Below are positions 8,831 to 18,565 of a DNA stretch of 35,784 bases, one piece after another. The stretch comes from Acidobacteriaceae bacterium (GTDB lineage Bacteria > Acidobacteriota > Terriglobia > Terriglobales > Acidobacteriaceae). The stretch is from assembly GCA_003156805.1 (NCBI GenBank), contig PMHV01000053.1:24374-60157 (forward strand). The letters run 5' to 3'. Below the pieces are notes generated by a model that was not told the DNA's origin, did not search any database, and worked only from the letters and a program-made list of their open reading frames with translations. How positions within the stretch are numbered: the first letter of the stretch is position 1; each line of letters starts with the position of its first letter. A program made the translations under genes and the position numbers.

Positions 8831-9244
8831 ATGGTGCGAATTCTTGTAGTCGACGACAATCCCAAGGTGCGGCAATATCTTCGCGCGGTTCTGGAGCAGC
8901 AGAGCGCATGGCATGTCTGCGACGAAGCCAGCACCGGCGGAGAAGCGCTGCAGCGGGTGCAAAAAGCGCCTCCGGACGTGATTCTTCTTGACTTCCAGAT
9001 GCCCGATCGAAACGGACTTGACGTGGGCCACCAGATCTCCCAGCTATTTCCCAATATCCCAATCCTCATGGTGACAATACATTTCTCCAGACAGCTTGCC
9101 GAAGCTGCACGTGCCGCGGGCATACGCGGAGCCTGTGCGAAGTCAGATGTTGGTTCGATTGTGGAGGCGGTGGACGCGCTGTTGCACGAGAAGACCTACT
9201 TTCCTGCCATGAATTCAGCGAATGCCGTCGAATGGCGAAACTGA
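8831..9244 (+). CDS. Single-domain response regulator (receiver only)
   Basis: The start is ATG 8831 with AGGAG 9 nt upstream, giving 137 residues. The receiver domain fills residues 1-120: acidic pair in ILVVDDN, phospho-acceptor Asp in VILLDFQMP, Thr in ILMVT and the conserved Lys in CAKSD. There is no output domain; the last 20 residues look unstructured. Stand-alone receivers act as phosphorelay intermediates or by protein contact. It is followed by two more regulators, and no histidine kinase lies within the window. Confidence 0.85.
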   Translation: MVRILVVDDNPKVRQYLRAVLEQQSAWHVCDEASTGGEALQRVQKAPPDVILLDFQMPDRNGLDVGHQISQLFPNIPILMVTIHFSRQLAEAARAAGIRGACAKSDVGSIVEAVDALLHEKTYFPAMNSANAVEWRN

Positions 9245-9262
9245 CCCGAGAACGGGCACATT

Positions 9263-9291
9263 TTGTGGAAATACGGCGTTTGCTGTATACG
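9263..9291 (+). promoter_or_regulatory. Possible promoter upstream of the second response regulator
   Basis: TTGTGG (9263-9268) and TATACG (9286-9291) are separated by 17 nt, a sigma70-like arrangement (4/6 matches in each box), about 150 nt upstream of the ATG at 9443. One fit of this quality can arise by chance. Confidence 0.3.
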
Positions 9292-9370
9292 GCTCGCCGG
9301 GAAGCGTGTGCTAAGCTCAATCTGCGAAGTGGGTGTAGCGTGTGCCCGGTCAGGAACTAGGTCGCGCGAC

Positions 9371-9398
9371 GAAACTCAGCGCGCGAGGAAACTCAGCG
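9371..9398. repeat. Direct 11-base repeat in the 5' region of the second response regulator
   Basis: GAAACTCAGCG occurs at 9371-9381 and again at 9388-9398, spaced 17 nt start to start, 45-72 nt before the ATG at 9443. The spacing is not an exact helical repeat. It could be a regulator binding site or a small duplication. Confidence 0.35.
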
Positions 9399-9442
9399 AA
9401 AGACCGGCTTCCTATAAGCTCTCCCCGAAGAACTGAAGAGTC

Positions 9443-9859
9443 ATGACAATCCGCATCTTACTGGTGGATGATCATCCGATTGTTCGGCAGGGGCTGAGGA
9501 CCCTGTTGGAGGGGCGTCCTGGCTGGGAAGTTGTCGGCGAAGCCTCCGATGGACTCGAAGCTTTGGACAAGGCAGCCAGCCTGAACCCGGACGTGATGGT
9601 GCTGGATGTCACGATGCCGCGGATGAATGGCCTGGAAGCCTGCCGGCTCATCCGCAAGAGAACGCCCGGCTTGGAGATTCTTTTTGTTACGCAGCATGAC
9701 TCGCCGCAGATGATGCGCGAGGCTATGGAAGCGGGAGGCAGGGGCTATGTTGTAAAGTCCAACGCAGCGCGAGACCTGCTGGCTGCTGTCGAGGCCGTGA
9801 GCCAGCACCGGGTTTTCACGGCGCTAACACGGAACGTCAGTCCTGTTGAGGCGCGATAA
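9443..9859 (+). CDS. Receiver-only response regulator, NarL-type receiver lacking its HTH
   Basis: This 138-residue protein begins MTIRILLVDDHPIVRQGLR, the hallmark N-terminus of NarL/FixJ-family receivers. The acceptor Asp is in VMVLDVTMP, Thr in ILFVT and Lys in YVVKSNA. It stops just after the receiver; the 63 nt to the next gene leave no room for an HTH remnant. It is clearly paralogous to the next protein: EASDG, LNPDV, NGL and the ARDL-AAVEA segment are shared. A tandem duplication followed by loss of the DNA-binding domain is the simplest history. It may compete for phosphoryl groups or for dimerisation with its full-length neighbour. Confidence 0.85.
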   Translation: MTIRILLVDDHPIVRQGLRTLLEGRPGWEVVGEASDGLEALDKAASLNPDVMVLDVTMPRMNGLEACRLIRKRTPGLEILFVTQHDSPQMMREAMEAGGRGYVVKSNAARDLLAAVEAVSQHRVFTALTRNVSPVEAR

Positions 9860-9922
9860 TCTGGCCGCGCTCGAGTTTTCCTTGCCCAAGGGAATGGGCC
9901 GAGTCTTGGTGGAGGAGAGGCC

Positions 9923-10624
9923 ATGAAGTTGCGCATCCTGTTAGCTGACGATCATGAGATTATACGCCGCGGTTTATGCGCGCTTTTGCAGAAACACGAG
10001 GGGTGGGAAGTCTGCGGAGAGGCGTCCGATGGTCGCGAAGCCGTGGAAAAAGCGAAACAGTTGAACCCCGATGTGGTGATCGTCGATGTGGGCATGCCCC
10101 ATCTGAATGGCCTGGATACTACCCGCCAACTGCTTCACCACGACCCGAACTTCAAAGTCATTGTTTTGACCATTACCGATTCCGACCAGGTAATCCGCGA
10201 AGCGCTTGACGCCGGCGCGCGGGGCTTCGTATTGAAGTCGGATGCTGCCCGCGACCTGGTCGCTGCAGTGGAAGCGCTGCAGAGCAAGCGTATGTTCTTC
10301 ACACCGCGGGTGAACGATCTGGTGCTGGCCGGTTTTCTGGAAAAAGGTCACGTGCCTTCGCGGAACGAGCCTCCCAGCTTGCCCACTCTAACGGCCCGCG
10401 AACGGGAAGTCACACAGCTCTTGGCGGAAGGCAAGAGCTCGAAGGAAGTTGCTTCGTTACTGAACCTTAGCACCAAGACGGTGGAAACGCACCGCAGCAA
10501 CATCATGCGGAAACTCAGCCTGCACTCCATCCGCGACCTGGTGGTTTACGCTATCAAGAACAACATCATTCAGCTTGAAATGCCGCCTCACATCAAGAGT
10601 GCCGGCGAAAGCACGATCGCATAG
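9923..10624 (+). CDS. NarL/LuxR-family two-component response regulator
   Basis: In 233 residues, the receiver covers residues 1-120 (ILLADDHEIIRRGL; acceptor Asp in VVIVDVGMP; Lys in FVLKSDA), then a linker, then a LuxR-type HTH at about 150-215. The HTH shows the classic LTAREREVTQLLAEGKSSKE, the recognition helix LNLSTKTVETHRSNIMRKL, and ends IRDLVVYAIKNN. It should bind DNA as a dimer when phosphorylated. GGAGGAGAGG lies upstream of the ATG, a strong ribosome binding site. It is the only output-capable regulator of the three. Its kinase and targets are not visible. It is convergent with the VWA gene, with 23 nt between stops and no obvious terminator. Confidence 0.92.
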   Translation: MKLRILLADDHEIIRRGLCALLQKHEGWEVCGEASDGREAVEKAKQLNPDVVIVDVGMPHLNGLDTTRQLLHHDPNFKVIVLTITDSDQVIREALDAGARGFVLKSDAARDLVAAVEALQSKRMFFTPRVNDLVLAGFLEKGHVPSRNEPPSLPTLTAREREVTQLLAEGKSSKEVASLLNLSTKTVETHRSNIMRKLSLHSIRDLVVYAIKNNIIQLEMPPHIKSAGESTIA

Positions 10625-10647
10625 GCGATCTGGACGAAGCGGTTGTC

Positions 10648-11754
10648 TTACCGCGCATTCTCTTCACCGTAATAGCCGCTCCGTGTGCGGACCAGGAGCG
10701 ATCCATATCCAGGAGCGCGCGCTTCCACCCGAATCGATTGATATGCCGGCTTGGTGTTCTGATTCTGCGGCTTGTAGGCGATGGTGTACTGGCTCCGGAT
10801 ATCGCGTGCCACGGTTCTCGTGATCTCATCGACCTGATCCAAAGTTTCAGGAAAGAATGCGACACCGCCGGTAGCATCAGCCAGACTTTGCAGGGCGGCG
10901 CGGCCAGTACTCGACATTCCCCCACCCAGCAGGCCCACAGCATACAACGTGGGGCCGTTGCTTCTCTGCAGGCGACGGGCCGCTTCCTGCAGCGTTTCCT
11001 GGCTCATATTGTCACAGCCGTCGGTGATCACCAGCAGGACTTTTTTGTCCAACCGCGGATTGTTTTGCAGATGCACCGCCGACGCGACAACCGCGTCGTA
11101 AAGTGCCGTACTGCCTTTCATGGAAACCTGATGGAGGGCCGCTTCGAGCCAATTCGGGTTTGAAGTGAAATCCTGATCGAGATAATAGCTCTGGCTGAAG
11201 TTGACGACAAATATCTCATCCTGGGGATTGCTGGCGCGGATCAGGTTCATCACCGACTGGTTCACTTTTTCTCTTTTGTCGCGCATCGAGCCGGAATTGT
11301 CGATCACGATTCCCAGCGCCACGGGCACATCTTCGCGGCGAAAGGAAGTAACGGTTTGCGGCGCCCCGTCCTGAAACACGGAGAAGGCGCTGCGGTCGAG
11401 ATTCGGGACCAACACGCGCCTGTCATCCACCACCGTTGCGTGGAGAACAACTTCTTCCACCTGTTTCTTGAAAACGAACATGCTCTCCTGATCGTCGCCG
11501 CCTGCAGACTGACCCAGCGGGTCCTGGCCACCCGCCTGCCGCGGAGCAGTTGGGGGCGGGGGAGTGGAGCTTGGAGGCTGTGATGGAGCCGTTTGAGGCT
11601 GCGCCGTGCTTGTGTTTCCCGGCGTCTGCGCGTCCGGATTCGGGGCCGATGGGCTGGTCTGGCTCGCAGCTGCCAGCGTGGAAACGCAAAAAAAACAAAT
11701 GAGGATAACTCTTACGCCAGCTGAGCGGAATCGCGGAAATGTCGCGAGATGCAT
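10648..11754 (-). CDS. Secreted VWA-domain protein (VWFA-related Acidobacterial family)
   Basis: This 368-residue protein starts at ATG 11754, 8 nt after GGAGGG. It has a signal peptide (hydrophobic core VILICFFCVSTLAAA), a Pro/Ser/Thr/Gln linker to about residue 85, and a beta-strand section with the 'V.D..G..V..L....F.v.eDG.pq' pattern typical of the TIGR03436-type family. A von Willebrand A domain follows at about residues 145-330, with MIDAS DNSGS (152-156), a later Thr in KGSTALYDAV and Asp in VITDGCDN. The last 30 residues carry the family's tail (IRVEARAPGY...RTRSGYY). The family is greatly expanded in Acidobacteriota and its role is unproven; metal-dependent protein binding outside the cell is assumed. 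It lies downstream of the GT84 gene on the same strand, 215 nt away. Confidence 0.9.
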   Translation of the reverse strand: MHLATFPRFRSAGVRVILICFFCVSTLAAASQTSPSAPNPDAQTPGNTSTAQPQTAPSQPPSSTPPPPTAPRQAGGQDPLGQSAGGDDQESMFVFKKQVEEVVLHATVVDDRRVLVPNLDRSAFSVFQDGAPQTVTSFRREDVPVALGIVIDNSGSMRDKREKVNQSVMNLIRASNPQDEIFVVNFSQSYYLDQDFTSNPNWLEAALHQVSMKGSTALYDAVVASAVHLQNNPRLDKKVLLVITDGCDNMSQETLQEAARRLQRSNGPTLYAVGLLGGGMSSTGRAALQSLADATGGVAFFPETLDQVDEITRTVARDIRSQYTIAYKPQNQNTKPAYQSIRVEARAPGYGSLLVRTRSGYYGEENAR

Positions 11755-11949
11755 GGATACCCTCCATCCGTTTCGATTAGATGCCGTTTTTGGAGCGCGC
11801 GGTGGGCGCGGAACCGGCTGCCATTGAAGAAGTAACGTTCTCGCGTGGGCACCGATACCAGGAAAAACAAAGGAGCCTACGGGAAATACCTGATTGGCGA
11901 GCCGAGGGCCTCAGCAAAATGAAGGGAGACTCCAGCAAGAATTAGAGAT

Positions 11950-11970
11950 AACCCAGGGCCTGCCTGGGTT
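11950..11970 (-). terminator. Stem-loop just after the GT84 gene, possible terminator
   Basis: Perfect 8-bp arms (AACCCAGG at 11950-11957 and CCTGGGTT at 11963-11970) flank a 5-nt loop and begin at the last base of the stop codon. On the minus strand the following bases are only moderately T-rich (ATCTCTAATTCTTGC), so this may be a weak terminator or a 3'-end stabilising hairpin between the glucan operon and the VWA gene. Confidence 0.5.
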
Positions 11971-14900
11971 CACTTGGCGGCTGTTCCGTAGGGTTTTTCC
12001 GACGCCTGCATGTGGGCAACCGGCTTTTCCTGCAGAAGGAGCTCAGTGGCCTGCACGCGGCGATCGCTGTGGAACCAGCGTTGCACAACGCTATCGCAAA
12101 GAAGATTGGTCACGGCGAGAAGACTCATGCCCTGATGGTGGGCCATCCAGCAGCGAACCAACTGGCAACGCGATCCGCGCAAGCGGGGCCGCGGCGCGCT
12201 GTAGTCTGCCGCCTCGTAGAATCCGTAGGGCCCAAACCAGCCGAGGGCTTCCATGCGGCGCAGATTGCGCAGTGCGCCGTCGCGATCTGCATCCAGCGAC
12301 AAAAAGGTCGAATAGGGCGAGATGACGAGCGGGTTCGAATCTCGCCGCATCAGCGAAAGCTGCGGCAAACCGAAGGCCTGGTATTGGTAGTTCCCGAGTT
12401 CGTCGAGCTTAAAGTAGGCCGACTCCGAAATACCCCAAGGCACACCCCGGTTCGCCGCGTACGCTTGCTGAGAGCGCACGGCCGCCAACCGCGCGCGCGC
12501 CAGAAGTGTGTTGGGGTAAGACCGCATCCACAGTGCGGGCATCTGGTATTCGAACATCGTTCCGCTCCAGGAAAGCAGAACTGGGCGGCCGCGGTCCAGA
12601 GTGTGCCCCCGTCCCAGACGGAACCAACAGTCCTGGGGAATATCCTCCTTGGCGATGGCCACGAACACGGCTGTACGCGATTCCGTGGCCAGCAGGTCGT
12701 AGCAGGCTGCCTGCAACTGCTGCGCCTGCAAATCGAAGCCCACCGACATGAGTTGACGATGTTCATTGAGCAGAAAACGGAAATCCATGCCATTGGCCAG
12801 TTCGCCGGCCCGGGTGCTCGACTCACGCAGACTGTCGACAAGGCGAATCGCATTCCCGCGGGCCTCCGTGAGCATCGGCTTCAACCGCTCGTAGAGCGAT
12901 CTGTTTTCTTCCGGCGCCGAACTGCTGAGGCGTTCGAGATGAACTTCCAATTCCGAAATCAAGTCCGGCAATTGTTGCAGCGGAACATTGGACATCAACT
13001 TCGTGCTGATCGCAGAATCGTTTCGCAACGAGGCAAACTCTCCCAAGCACCACGGCGCAAACAATCGCACCATGCGCCGGATGCGGTCCACCTGCAGCTG
13101 CGCCTCTCGCCGAAACCAGAGGATCTCGGCCGAATCCGCAGCTTTCGCGGAGCGTTTAGTTTCATCGAAGAGCGTCACCGGGAAGTTGAGGATCAAATCC
13201 AGCCAGAAATTCTCTCGCGATTCTACATCGGCAGATGCCGCATCGCGCAGTTGCGTCTCGTAACGGGAAAGCTCTTTGCGGGGGAACGCGCGATGCTCGG
13301 CGAGAATACGGAGATAGTCCAGAAGCCCTTCCGCTAGAGAAGGTTCGAGCAGCGGCTGGCGCAGCCGAGTGGCGCAGCCCTGCTGCAACGACCACAGGGA
13401 AGCAAGAAGGTTGCCGCTGTCCACGGAAGAAACAAAACGTGGGGCAAGGGGCTCGAGCGTGCGCGTGTCGTACCAGTTGAGCAGGTGACCGCGATATTTG
13501 CCAAGACGCGAAACCGTTTCCATGGTCCGCCGCGTCCACTCAGCAAACTCGGGAACCGTGAGATAGCCGAGTTCAACGGCCACTTGCCGCGCATTCAGAA
13601 GAAGACCCAGATTGGTGGGCGAGATGCGGGCGGCGATTGCGGGCGGTTCTTCCTGCACGTTATCTGGAATAAGCCAGTTATGCTCAGTCGTGCAGAACTC
13701 GGCAAAGTACCGCCAGATGTGAAGAGCCGAACGGCGCAAATACAGTTTGTCCGCAGGCGAGATCTCCGACGCGGACGCCCGTGGCGATTGGTTCAGCCAA
13801 ACCGCCACAACCTTACTGGAAGCCCAGAGCATTAGAACGGGGATAGCCGAAGGCAAGGCCTGCGGCTTCACCAGCCACACGACCGCGCCGACGGTCACCG
13901 CCAGGAACGGCATGGCATCCAGATAGCGGTCAATGGACGTGCGCTGAGTCCCCACCTCGGCTTCTTCTGCGGTCTGCCATTCCAGAAGCCGCTCACGCGT
14001 AAATGTCCGCCGCACAAGGGCTCGTATTACTGCATCGAGCGAGAGCAGCGTTTGGTGCGCCAGGAATACCAGGCTCAAAAAGACCGTAAAGGCGGCAGCG
14101 TAGAAAGTGCTGACAGCTTCGGGAATCTGCAGAGGGTCGCGTTCCACGGCGCCCCGAATCAGCCCAAGGGCGAGCTCGAAACAAGATGAAATGAAGAGGA
14201 TGCAGATGGTGGCGAAGGTCCAAAGAAGCGGTTTGCCGCCGGGCACGAGCCAGCCAAACAAAAGCAACACGAAGGTGGCGGGTTCCACCAAGCTGCGCCT
14301 TAGGTTATCGAGAATCTTCCAGCGCGAGACCAGCGAGATGGGATTGGGAACCCGCGCGCCAGATTCATCGGGTACGCGCGACGTGAGCCACTCAATGATC
14401 TGCCAGTCTCCGCGTAACCAGCGATGTTTGCGCCGGTTGTAGGCGCTGTAGTGCGAAGGATAATCCTCGATCACCTCGATATCGCTGGCCAGACCTGCGC
14501 GAGCATAGGCACCCTCAATTAGGTCATGGCTGAGCAGGGCGTTGCGCGGGAAGCGGCGGTCCAGCACGCGCTGCACGCTATCAACCTCGTAGATGCCTTT
14601 GCCGGCGAAGCTGCCTTCCCCATATAAATCCTGGTATGCGTCGGACACCGCGTGGGTGTAAATGTCGATGCGGGTTTCGCCCGCATAAATCGCGGCGAGG
14701 CGTGAGCGAGCCGTGCTTTGCACGCTCACTCCGACGCGCGGCTGCAGAACGCCATAGCCGGCCACGACGATGTTCTTCTCCGGGTCGACAATAGCCTGAT
14801 TCAAGGGATGAGCCAGCGTGCCGATCATGCGCTGCGCCGACCCGCGCGGAAGTTCGGTGTCAGAATCCAGCGTAATCACGAAACGAACCTTCGGAAGCAG

Positions 14901-16487
14901 GGAGAGATCCCCGACCTTCACCGGGAAACTGCCACATTGGCCGCGCATCAGCTTGTTCAAGTCGAGGAGCTTGCCGCGTTTGCGCTCCCAGCCCATCCAA
15001 CCTTTTTCGCGGGGGTTATAGATCCGGTGACGGTGGAAAAGAAAAAATGAACCTGCATTCTGGCGGCCATGTTGGGCATTCAATTGCCGAATGAGCGACC
15101 CGCAGAGATCGATCAAGGGATTCTCTTCGGTGGCCGCATGATCGGAGTCTGGAAGATCGGAGACCAGCGCGAAGTGGATATTGGGATCGTGGTTCCCCAG
15201 AAATCGCACCTCGAGATCTTCCACCAGGCCGCGCACCTGCTTTTCATTCAAAAGCAGCGTCGGGATGGCCACCAGGGTGACGCAATCGGCTGGAACACCC
15301 TCGGAAAAATCCAGCTTAGGCAGAATTCTTGCCGGCAGCAACGCCGTAACTAAATGATTCATCAATTGCACGGCCGCCTGCGAACTGGGCAGCAACAGAA
15401 TCAGCATGGAAAACAATACGAGTTCCGGCGAGCCGTTGTTAGGAGTCAGTAACAGTAGGATTCCAGTAATGATCACAAATGTAAGAAGCACAATTCCGGG
15501 GAGAAAGAATTCATCCGGATGGCGTCGCAGCACAGTCCGCAGGCTTTCGCCGAAGCCGGGCTTGAAACCGATTTTCCGAAAAAGCACGGAGCTGCCTTCC
15601 GCCACGAGGTAGTAACCGATATGAGACTTTCGCAGCCCCATCCGTGGATCGCGGTGAGCTTCCGACTGTGCCTGCCGCGCCAGTTTGAGGACTTCGCGGG
15701 CGACCTCCATCTCCGTCAAGTCAGAGTGCTGAGCGATCTTTGAGAGTTCCTCGCGGTACTGGTCGCGGCTCTCAAAATCCATCGCCGAGTAATAACCGGC
15801 AGGATCCTGGCGAAGGATTTCGTCGAACAGAATCAGAGGCTCAAGCACGTCCTTCCACGAGGTTCGGGTAACGTCCCGCAGACTGCGGATGCAGATGCCC
15901 AGGCCCTGCGACCCGCCGGTTGGATCGTTGACCGCACGACGCCCACGTGCTGCGATCCGCTCCAGAAGAACAAGCTTCAGCGCCGGGGCCAGCGCCGAGA
16001 CCTCGCGAAAATCCAGAACCGCGATTCGTTGGAAGGCCTGGCAAAACGCGGCGAATTCAGCCTCGGTAAAGCGGTTGGCAGTTGCGTCAAGAAAAGCCTG
16101 CGCTAACGCCAAGACTCGCGGAACAATCTCGTCTTTCCGTCCGCGGACATGAGGCAATCGCTTTAGCGGCTTCAATTCTTCAACCACGCTCCGCGATTCC
16201 GCGTAAACAAGCTGGAGATTGTCTCGGAGCCAGCGCAGATCGTCCGCTGAGGGGGCGAGCGCGAAGGCCGCATCGGTACGCGCCAACACTGGGGCCAGCG
16301 CGCTTTTCAGCCGCCGCCATCGCTGCGAAAATGCGCTCGAAGACGGGGTGCCCGGCAACCAGCCCAAATGAGAGCCAAGCTCCGCCGCGGCGGTTCGCAA
16401 CCCACGGAACTCGGAAGCGCCAGCGGCTGCTTCGCGCGGCCGTTCTTCTTCCGTCATCATGCTCTCGGCGTGACTGTTGCGAACCAT
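11970..16487 (-). CDS. NdvB-like GT84 beta-1,2-glucan synthase with C-terminal glucoamylase-like domain, lacking GH94
   Basis: I prefer ATG 16487 (1505 residues) with GGGGAA 6 nt upstream; the frame opens at TTG 16511. Order, numbered from 16511: a cytosolic helical N-terminus; two membrane spans at about 330-395; a GT2-like/GT84 catalytic domain at about 410-710 with DSD at 549-551 and RWLRGDW near 698; more membrane spans at about 735-860; then a long C-terminal part ending in a glucoamylase-like (PF10091-type) domain with SPYSTFLSLDAD near 1395 and AHHQGMSL near 1457. Classical cyclic beta-1,2-glucan synthases are about 2800 residues and end in a GH94 phosphorylase domain that sets chain length; that part is absent and there is no room for a remnant. 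The product may be a linear or differently sized beta-1,2-glucan. It follows the ABC exporter gene by about 33 nt. Confidence 0.82.
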   Translation of the reverse strand: MVRNSHAESMMTEEERPREAAAGASEFRGLRTAAAELGSHLGWLPGTPSSSAFSQRWRRLKSALAPVLARTDAAFALAPSADDLRWLRDNLQLVYAESRSVVEELKPLKRLPHVRGRKDEIVPRVLALAQAFLDATANRFTEAEFAAFCQAFQRIAVLDFREVSALAPALKLVLLERIAARGRRAVNDPTGGSQGLGICIRSLRDVTRTSWKDVLEPLILFDEILRQDPAGYYSAMDFESRDQYREELSKIAQHSDLTEMEVAREVLKLARQAQSEAHRDPRMGLRKSHIGYYLVAEGSSVLFRKIGFKPGFGESLRTVLRRHPDEFFLPGIVLLTFVIITGILLLLTPNNGSPELVLFSMLILLLPSSQAAVQLMNHLVTALLPARILPKLDFSEGVPADCVTLVAIPTLLLNEKQVRGLVEDLEVRFLGNHDPNIHFALVSDLPDSDHAATEENPLIDLCGSLIRQLNAQHGRQNAGSFFLFHRHRIYNPREKGWMGWERKRGKLLDLNKLMRGQCGSFPVKVGDLSLLPKVRFVITLDSDTELPRGSAQRMIGTLAHPLNQAIVDPEKNIVVAGYGVLQPRVGVSVQSTARSRLAAIYAGETRIDIYTHAVSDAYQDLYGEGSFAGKGIYEVDSVQRVLDRRFPRNALLSHDLIEGAYARAGLASDIEVIEDYPSHYSAYNRRKHRWLRGDWQIIEWLTSRVPDESGARVPNPISLVSRWKILDNLRRSLVEPATFVLLLFGWLVPGGKPLLWTFATICILFISSCFELALGLIRGAVERDPLQIPEAVSTFYAAAFTVFLSLVFLAHQTLLSLDAVIRALVRRTFTRERLLEWQTAEEAEVGTQRTSIDRYLDAMPFLAVTVGAVVWLVKPQALPSAIPVLMLWASSKVVAVWLNQSPRASASEISPADKLYLRRSALHIWRYFAEFCTTEHNWLIPDNVQEEPPAIAARISPTNLGLLLNARQVAVELGYLTVPEFAEWTRRTMETVSRLGKYRGHLLNWYDTRTLEPLAPRFVSSVDSGNLLASLWSLQQGCATRLRQPLLEPSLAEGLLDYLRILAEHRAFPRKELSRYETQLRDAASADVESRENFWLDLILNFPVTLFDETKRSAKAADSAEILWFRREAQLQVDRIRRMVRLFAPWCLGEFASLRNDSAISTKLMSNVPLQQLPDLISELEVHLERLSSSAPEENRSLYERLKPMLTEARGNAIRLVDSLRESSTRAGELANGMDFRFLLNEHRQLMSVGFDLQAQQLQAACYDLLATESRTAVFVAIAKEDIPQDCWFRLGRGHTLDRGRPVLLSWSGTMFEYQMPALWMRSYPNTLLARARLAAVRSQQAYAANRGVPWGISESAYFKLDELGNYQYQAFGLPQLSLMRRDSNPLVISPYSTFLSLDADRDGALRNLRRMEALGWFGPYGFYEAADYSAPRPRLRGSRCQLVRCWMAHHQGMSLLAVTNLLCDSVVQRWFHSDRRVQATELLLQEKPVAHMQASEKPYGTAAK

Positions 16488-16520
16488 GTGCGTTCCCCGA
16501 TACTCGTGCAATCCCGATAG

Positions 16521-18341
16521 TTAGCGATAATTGGCGGCCTGCAACTCAAACATCTCGGCGTAGCGGCCGCCCAGATGAGTCAACTGCTCATGATCTCCGT
16601 CTTCCGCGATGCGGCCGTTCTCAAGAACCACGATTCGGTCGGCCATGCGAACGGTGGAGAACCGGTGCGAAATGAACATGGCCGTTTTCCCGGCGGTCAA
16701 CTCCGCGAATCGCTGAAACACTTCGAATTCGCTGCGGGCATCCAGCGCGGCCGTGGGCTCATCCAGAATCAAGAGTTGCGCCTCGCGCAGGTAAGCTCGC
16801 GCCAGCGCTACTTTCTGCCACTCTCCGCCCGAAAGATCGACTCCGCCGTCAAATCGCCGGCCCAGCATTTGTTCGTACTGGTGTGGCAGTTTTCCGATTA
16901 CTTCGTCCGCCATGCTTTTCTGAGCTGACTGGTGGACAAGCGGAACGTTATCGATTTCCTCGATGCGGCCCACCGCAATATTTTCGCGGGCCGTCATTTC
17001 ATAGCGCATGAAATCCTGAAAGATCACGCCAATCTCGCGGTAAATATCCTCAATGTCATATTCACGCAGGTCGATGCCGTCGAGCAACACCTGTCCCTCA
17101 ACTGGGTCGTACAGCCGGGTAAGCAATTTGACAATGGTGGTTTTGCCTTGCCCGTTTTCCCCGATTAGCGCCACTCGCTCCCTGGGGTGCAGATGAAAAT
17201 TCAGCCCATCGAGAATCAGGCGAGGGCTGCCGGGATAACGGAAAGAGACATTGCGGAATTCAAATCCGTGCACCATCGGCCGCGGCGCCGGCAAGGCATT
17301 CGGTTTCGACTTGATGGTCGGCTGCATCTCGAAAAAGGCAATCAGATCGGTCAGAAAAAGCGCTTGGTCCGCGATGCCGGAAAGGGTCGAAAAACTGAGT
17401 TGAATATTCGCGCTGGCCTGCAAAATTGCGTTCGCGAGAAAGTACAGTGTTCCAAGGCTGAACACTCCGGTCACGGTTCGCCAAACGACAAAGATGTATG
17501 CCGAGTAATAGCCGGCGGTGCTGATAGTCGATAGAAATGAACCACCGATCAGTCGGCGACGGGCGAGACTCACGTCTTCTTCGTAGATTTGGTTGGAAAG
17601 CCCGGCAAATCTTCCGGCGAGGAACTCCCTGAGACCGAAGAGCTTCAGTTCCTTGGCTGCTTCTTTGCTGCCGCCCAGCACGCGCAGGTAATCCAGTTGA
17701 CGGCGGATGGGAGTCTGGCGGAGGTTCTTGGCGTAACCCAGGAATGCGAAGTGAGTCTCGCCCAAGAACGCGGGAACGACTCCTACGATCAGTAGGAGCA
17801 GGAGCCACGGCGAAAACAGCATGATCGAGACGGAAAGAGAGACGGTGGTGATGACTTGCTGAACCAGCCGCCCGATCGACTGGATCATGCCTAAGCGATC
17901 CGTGGCCTGGACCCGGGCACGTTCCAGGCGGTCATAGAAGACAGGATCTTCGTAGGCCAGCAAGTCGAGATCCGCGGCATGACGCATGACCAGGATACTC
18001 ACGTGGCGGGTATACCTGTCTGCGAGCAGGGCATCGAGATAGTCGATGGTACGGCTCAACCCGCTGCTGAACACGGCCAGCGCGAATTCCGCCGCAACCA
18101 GCCACCACAGACTCGTGGGGACGGATTGATGGGTGGTAACGGTGCGCACGATGGAATCGAAGATCAGCTTTGTGATCCATAGCAGTCCGATGGGCAGAAG
18201 CGAGGCAAACAACCGGGAAATCAGACCAAACACGACCACTGCGCGGCCGGACTCCCACACAATGCGCAAGACCGGGGGCACATTGCGAATAGCGGAAAGA
18301 CGTTCCCGCCATCCGGTCCAGAAACTCTGTTTTGCGGTCAT
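16521..18341 (-). CDS. ABC exporter, fused permease and ATPase (half transporter)
   Basis: This 606-residue half transporter starts at ATG 18341. Residues 1-345 contain six membrane segments of an exporter-type permease. Residues about 360-600 form the ATPase: A-loop Tyr in FRYPG, Walker [11 protein letters not shown]-loop VIFQDF, signature LSGGE, Walker B LLILDEP, and switch His in ISHRFST. It would act as a homodimer. It sits between a GH144-like hydrolase and the GT84 synthase, a position that recalls NdvA/ChvA, the cyclic beta-1,2-glucan exporter, though the sequence alone could equally suit a peptide or lipid exporter. The gap to the next gene is short, so co-transcription with the synthase is likely. 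Confidence 0.85.
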   Translation of the reverse strand: MTAKQSFWTGWRERLSAIRNVPPVLRIVWESGRAVVVFGLISRLFASLLPIGLLWITKLIFDSIVRTVTTHQSVPTSLWWLVAAEFALAVFSSGLSRTIDYLDALLADRYTRHVSILVMRHAADLDLLAYEDPVFYDRLERARVQATDRLGMIQSIGRLVQQVITTVSLSVSIMLFSPWLLLLLIVGVVPAFLGETHFAFLGYAKNLRQTPIRRQLDYLRVLGGSKEAAKELKLFGLREFLAGRFAGLSNQIYEEDVSLARRRLIGGSFLSTISTAGYYSAYIFVVWRTVTGVFSLGTLYFLANAILQASANIQLSFSTLSGIADQALFLTDLIAFFEMQPTIKSKPNALPAPRPMVHGFEFRNVSFRYPGSPRLILDGLNFHLHPRERVALIGENGQGKTTIVKLLTRLYDPVEGQVLLDGIDLREYDIEDIYREIGVIFQDFMRYEMTARENIAVGRIEEIDNVPLVHQSAQKSMADEVIGKLPHQYEQMLGRRFDGGVDLSGGEWQKVALARAYLREAQLLILDEPTAALDARSEFEVFQRFAELTAGKTAMFISHRFSTVRMADRIVVLENGRIAEDGDHEQLTHLGGRYAEMFELQAANYR

Positions 18342-18426
18342 GAGTCGGTTCCCATAGGGGCTTTGCCCTGGAACTTCGTCTTACCCGAACGACGCGTCCC
18401 GGCGTCAAAGGGGGGTAGATACTAAG

Positions 18427-18456
18427 AGTGTAGATCAACGAAATCCGCTCTAACAA
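18427..18456 (-). promoter_or_regulatory. Possible promoter for the ABC exporter and GT84 genes
   Basis: On the minus strand, TTGTTA (18456-18451) and TACACT (18432-18427) are 18 nt apart, 4/6 matches each, about 85 nt before the ATG at 18341. The 224-nt gap between hydrolase stop and exporter start makes a separate promoter reasonable. No other structure is seen in the gap. Confidence 0.3.
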
Positions 18457-18565
18457 GCTCCGGCCGACGTTCTCGTAAGCATGTTTTGGATGACAGCAAT
18501 CTGATTTCGGTTGGTGTGCAACCGAGCAAGAAATAAGGGAACCGCAATCCGCTTGGCAGCAGCGG

